Part shown: piece by piece, positions 23,216 to 24,123 of the stretch
Layout: each line of letters starts with the position of its first letter
Position numbering within the stretch: position 1 is the first letter of the stretch
Assembly: GCA_031254455.1 (NCBI GenBank)
Contig: JAIRUI010000003.1
Span: forward strand, 1 to 24,123
Direction of reading: 5' to 3'
Source of the DNA: Chitinispirillales bacterium
GTDB taxonomy: Bacteria; Fibrobacterota; Chitinivibrionia; Chitinivibrionales; Chitinivibrionaceae
DNA: 24,123 nucleotides
Program-made: the position numbers and the translations under genes
Notes under the pieces: model-generated
The model's database searches: none
The model's input: only the letters and a program-made list of their open reading frames with translations
Told to the model about the DNA's origin: nothing

Positions 23216-23420
23216 TTAATAAACTTTCAGAATTTCATCGTCTATTTCCACCGCGTCGCTGACTTGACGGATTATTCCCACACCGTATTCTTTCGCATTT
23301 TTTACTACGCTGTCGTCAAACGAAAAGCCGGCTACTCCCAAATATAATTCCCAAACCTTTCATGTTTTCCGCCATAAGAGCCATTATTTCTTCATAAGTC
23401 CAATTTTTCTTTTCTTCCAT
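23216..23420 (-). pseudogene. Remnant of a coiled-coil/PDDEXK-type (DUF3782-like) protein: N- and C-termini joined, with frameshift
   Basis: From the ATG at 23420 (AGGAGCAAATA upstream) the frame reads MEEKKNWTYEEIMALMAENM and stops soon after. The next frame continues as ELYLGVAGFSFDDSVVKNAK, then 'EYGVGIIRQVSDAVEID', ending KVY at a TAA at 23216. The first piece matches the start, and the second the end, of a family that I remember as having a start like 'WTWDEIMAxMAE', a long 'ETDRKF'-repeat coiled coil, a PDDEXK nuclease core and a 'GVAGFSF...AKEYG' tail. The middle 100 to 200 codons are missing, so this is an internal deletion with frameshift. The homology is from memory and needs a search. 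Confidence 0.55.
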
Positions 23421-23472
23421 TATTTGCTCCTAATATTAACAATATTGAGATAAAATACTATTCCGCCGCACG
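23421..23472. repeat. Spacer holding one copy of a 17-bp exact repeat
   Basis: ATATTGAGATAAAATAC at 23442-23458 is identical to 3897-3913, where it overlaps a candidate promoter. Here no gene lies downstream on that strand. Two copies in one window of AT-rich DNA is suggestive but not decisive. Confidence 0.3.
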
Positions 23473-23512
23473 AAAAAACAAAACAGGACGCGAATCTCTT
23501 CGCACCCTGTTT
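23473..23512 (-). terminator. Strong Rho-independent terminator of the secreted-protein gene at 23566
   Basis: Read on the minus strand, AAACAGG-GT-GCGAA and TTCGC-GT-CCTGTTT form a 12-bp stem interrupted by a small internal mismatch. A 4-base loop closes it and a T-rich tract follows (TGTTTTTT, 23480-23473). This is the clearest terminator in the window. Confidence 0.85.
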
Positions 23513-23527
23513 ATTCAATACTGTTCC

Positions 23528-23558
23528 CGTCATTGCGAGCGCAGCGAAGCAATCCAGT
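23528..23558. repeat. REP-like palindromic repeat
   Basis: The stretch beginning CGTCATTGCGAGCG and ending GAAGCAATCCAGT contains the inverted pair ATTGC/GCAAT around a GC-rich core. Near-identical 'GTCATTGCGAGCG(A/C)AGCGAAGCAATCC' repeats are, as I remember, scattered in intergenic DNA of many unrelated bacteria. It lies between the stop codon at 23566 and the terminator. Only one copy is in this window. Confidence 0.6.
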
Positions 23559-23565
23559 CATCGTA

Positions 23566-24123
23566 TTATCTTTTAATTCCAACCTTCGTCGAATACTTAT
23601 ACGTTTTCCCACTGTTTCCCTTAGCCTCGACAATAGCCAAATATGTTCCGTTCGCCACATTCCTGCCTGCGCTGTTGGTCAAATCCCACAGAATCTCTTT
23701 GTTATTTCCGCTCTTGAATTCAAACACTACATTGCCGACGTTGTCATAAACAATAAGGGTAACTTGCGCTTGCTCAGGAGTTTTTACCGAAATCTTTGCA
23801 ACATCAGATACAACAGCCTTTTCAAGCAAAATACCGTACTTCCTGTCTGATTTCTGCGGTTTGGCAATCGCTATAGGTACCTCACGGGGTTCGGTAGTGA
23901 AAGTAACAAACAAATCGCTTACCTTCATAGTTATCTTACCGTCTTGTGGATTGTAGTTTTCTGCGGTAATAATATCGCTTACCTTTACGGCGACGTTATA
24001 TTCTCCGTTTTGAAGTAATTCACTCACCGCTATTGCACCGCCGTCTCTTACCGAACGCAAAGACTGCCCGCTTTCTTTTGAGGTAATTTCAAATATCGGT
24101 TCTCCGGTTAATACACCTTTGTC
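23566..24123 (-). CDS. C-terminal part of a secreted protein with FlgD/Por-like sorting module, cut by the window edge
   Basis: The frame is open to the right edge of the window (186 codons including the stop), so the start and most of the protein lie outside. A TTG at 24058-24060 is not a credible start because the reading frame continues through it as 'SKESGQSLRSVRDGG'. The visible part has a beta-rich region with 'NGEYNVAVKVSDIIT' and 'ITMKVSDLFVTF', and then the terminal module: 'VTLIVYDNVGNVVFEFKSG', 'ILWDLTNSAGRNVANGTYLA', ending KVGIKR. This closely matches the end of the HExxH protein at 16462-18594 in order and key residues. The function of the missing part is unknown. Confidence 0.8.
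   Translation of the reverse strand, partial: DKGVLTGEPIFEITSKESGQSLRSVRDGGAIAVSELLQNGEYNVAVKVSDIITAENYNPQDGKITMKVSDLFVTFTTEPREVPIAIAKPQKSDRKYGILLEKAVVSDVAKISVKTPEQAQVTLIVYDNVGNVVFEFKSGNNKEILWDLTNSAGRNVANGTYLAIVEAKGNSGKTYKYSTKVGIKR

Overview
The window looks like a chromosomal segment of an anaerobic Gram-negative bacterium, probably Fibrobacterota or a close relative. This is inference from gene content: two secreted proteins share a C-terminal FlgD/Por-like sorting module ending in Lys-Arg, a reverse-type rubrerythrin points to anaerobic life, type IV pilus motor genes are present, AcnB is the aconitase, and coding is AT-biased. No rRNA or tRNA gene was seen, so the placement is tentative.

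Region 1 (1 to about 3,850) is accessory DNA. It begins with the 3' end of an IS5-type transposase, then a PIN-domain toxin-like gene with a one-base frameshift and a non-homologous tail. Next comes an M.EcoRI-type adenine methyltransferase with a 26-codon ORF overlapping its stop. The methyltransferase unit is bracketed by a 47-bp inverted repeat (662-708 and 2228-2274, 3 mismatches), so it looks like a small mobile cassette. An unknown soluble protein and a decayed membrane-protein gene follow.

Region 2 (3,900-6,770, + strand) is a compact lipid unit: phosphatidylserine synthase, phosphatidylserine decarboxylase and a membrane-anchored metallophosphoesterase, closed by a Rho-independent terminator. 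Region 3 (6,831-8,972) holds cimA (citramalate route to isoleucine) converging on the rubrerythrin gene. Region 4 (9,202-11,474) holds pilT-pilC, the retraction ATPase and platform protein of type IV pili, behind an intergenic region with a perfect 16-bp palindrome and flanking direct repeats.

Region 5 (11,478-18,594, - strand) is a tightly packed run transcribed as secreted HExxH protein, acnB, proB, tyrS. Region 6 (19,072-23,164, - strand) is pyrF, znuC, znuB, argS. Region 7 (23,216-24,123) has a fused and frameshifted remnant of a coiled-coil/PDDEXK-type family protein, a strong terminator, a REP-like repeat, and the 3' end of a second secreted protein running off the window.

Most of the window is ordinary housekeeping. 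The most unusual signals are the inverted-repeat-bounded methyltransferase cassette, the three decayed genes, the shared C-terminal module, the altered HIGH motif (QIGN) in TyrRS, and the unexplained intergenic palindromes.
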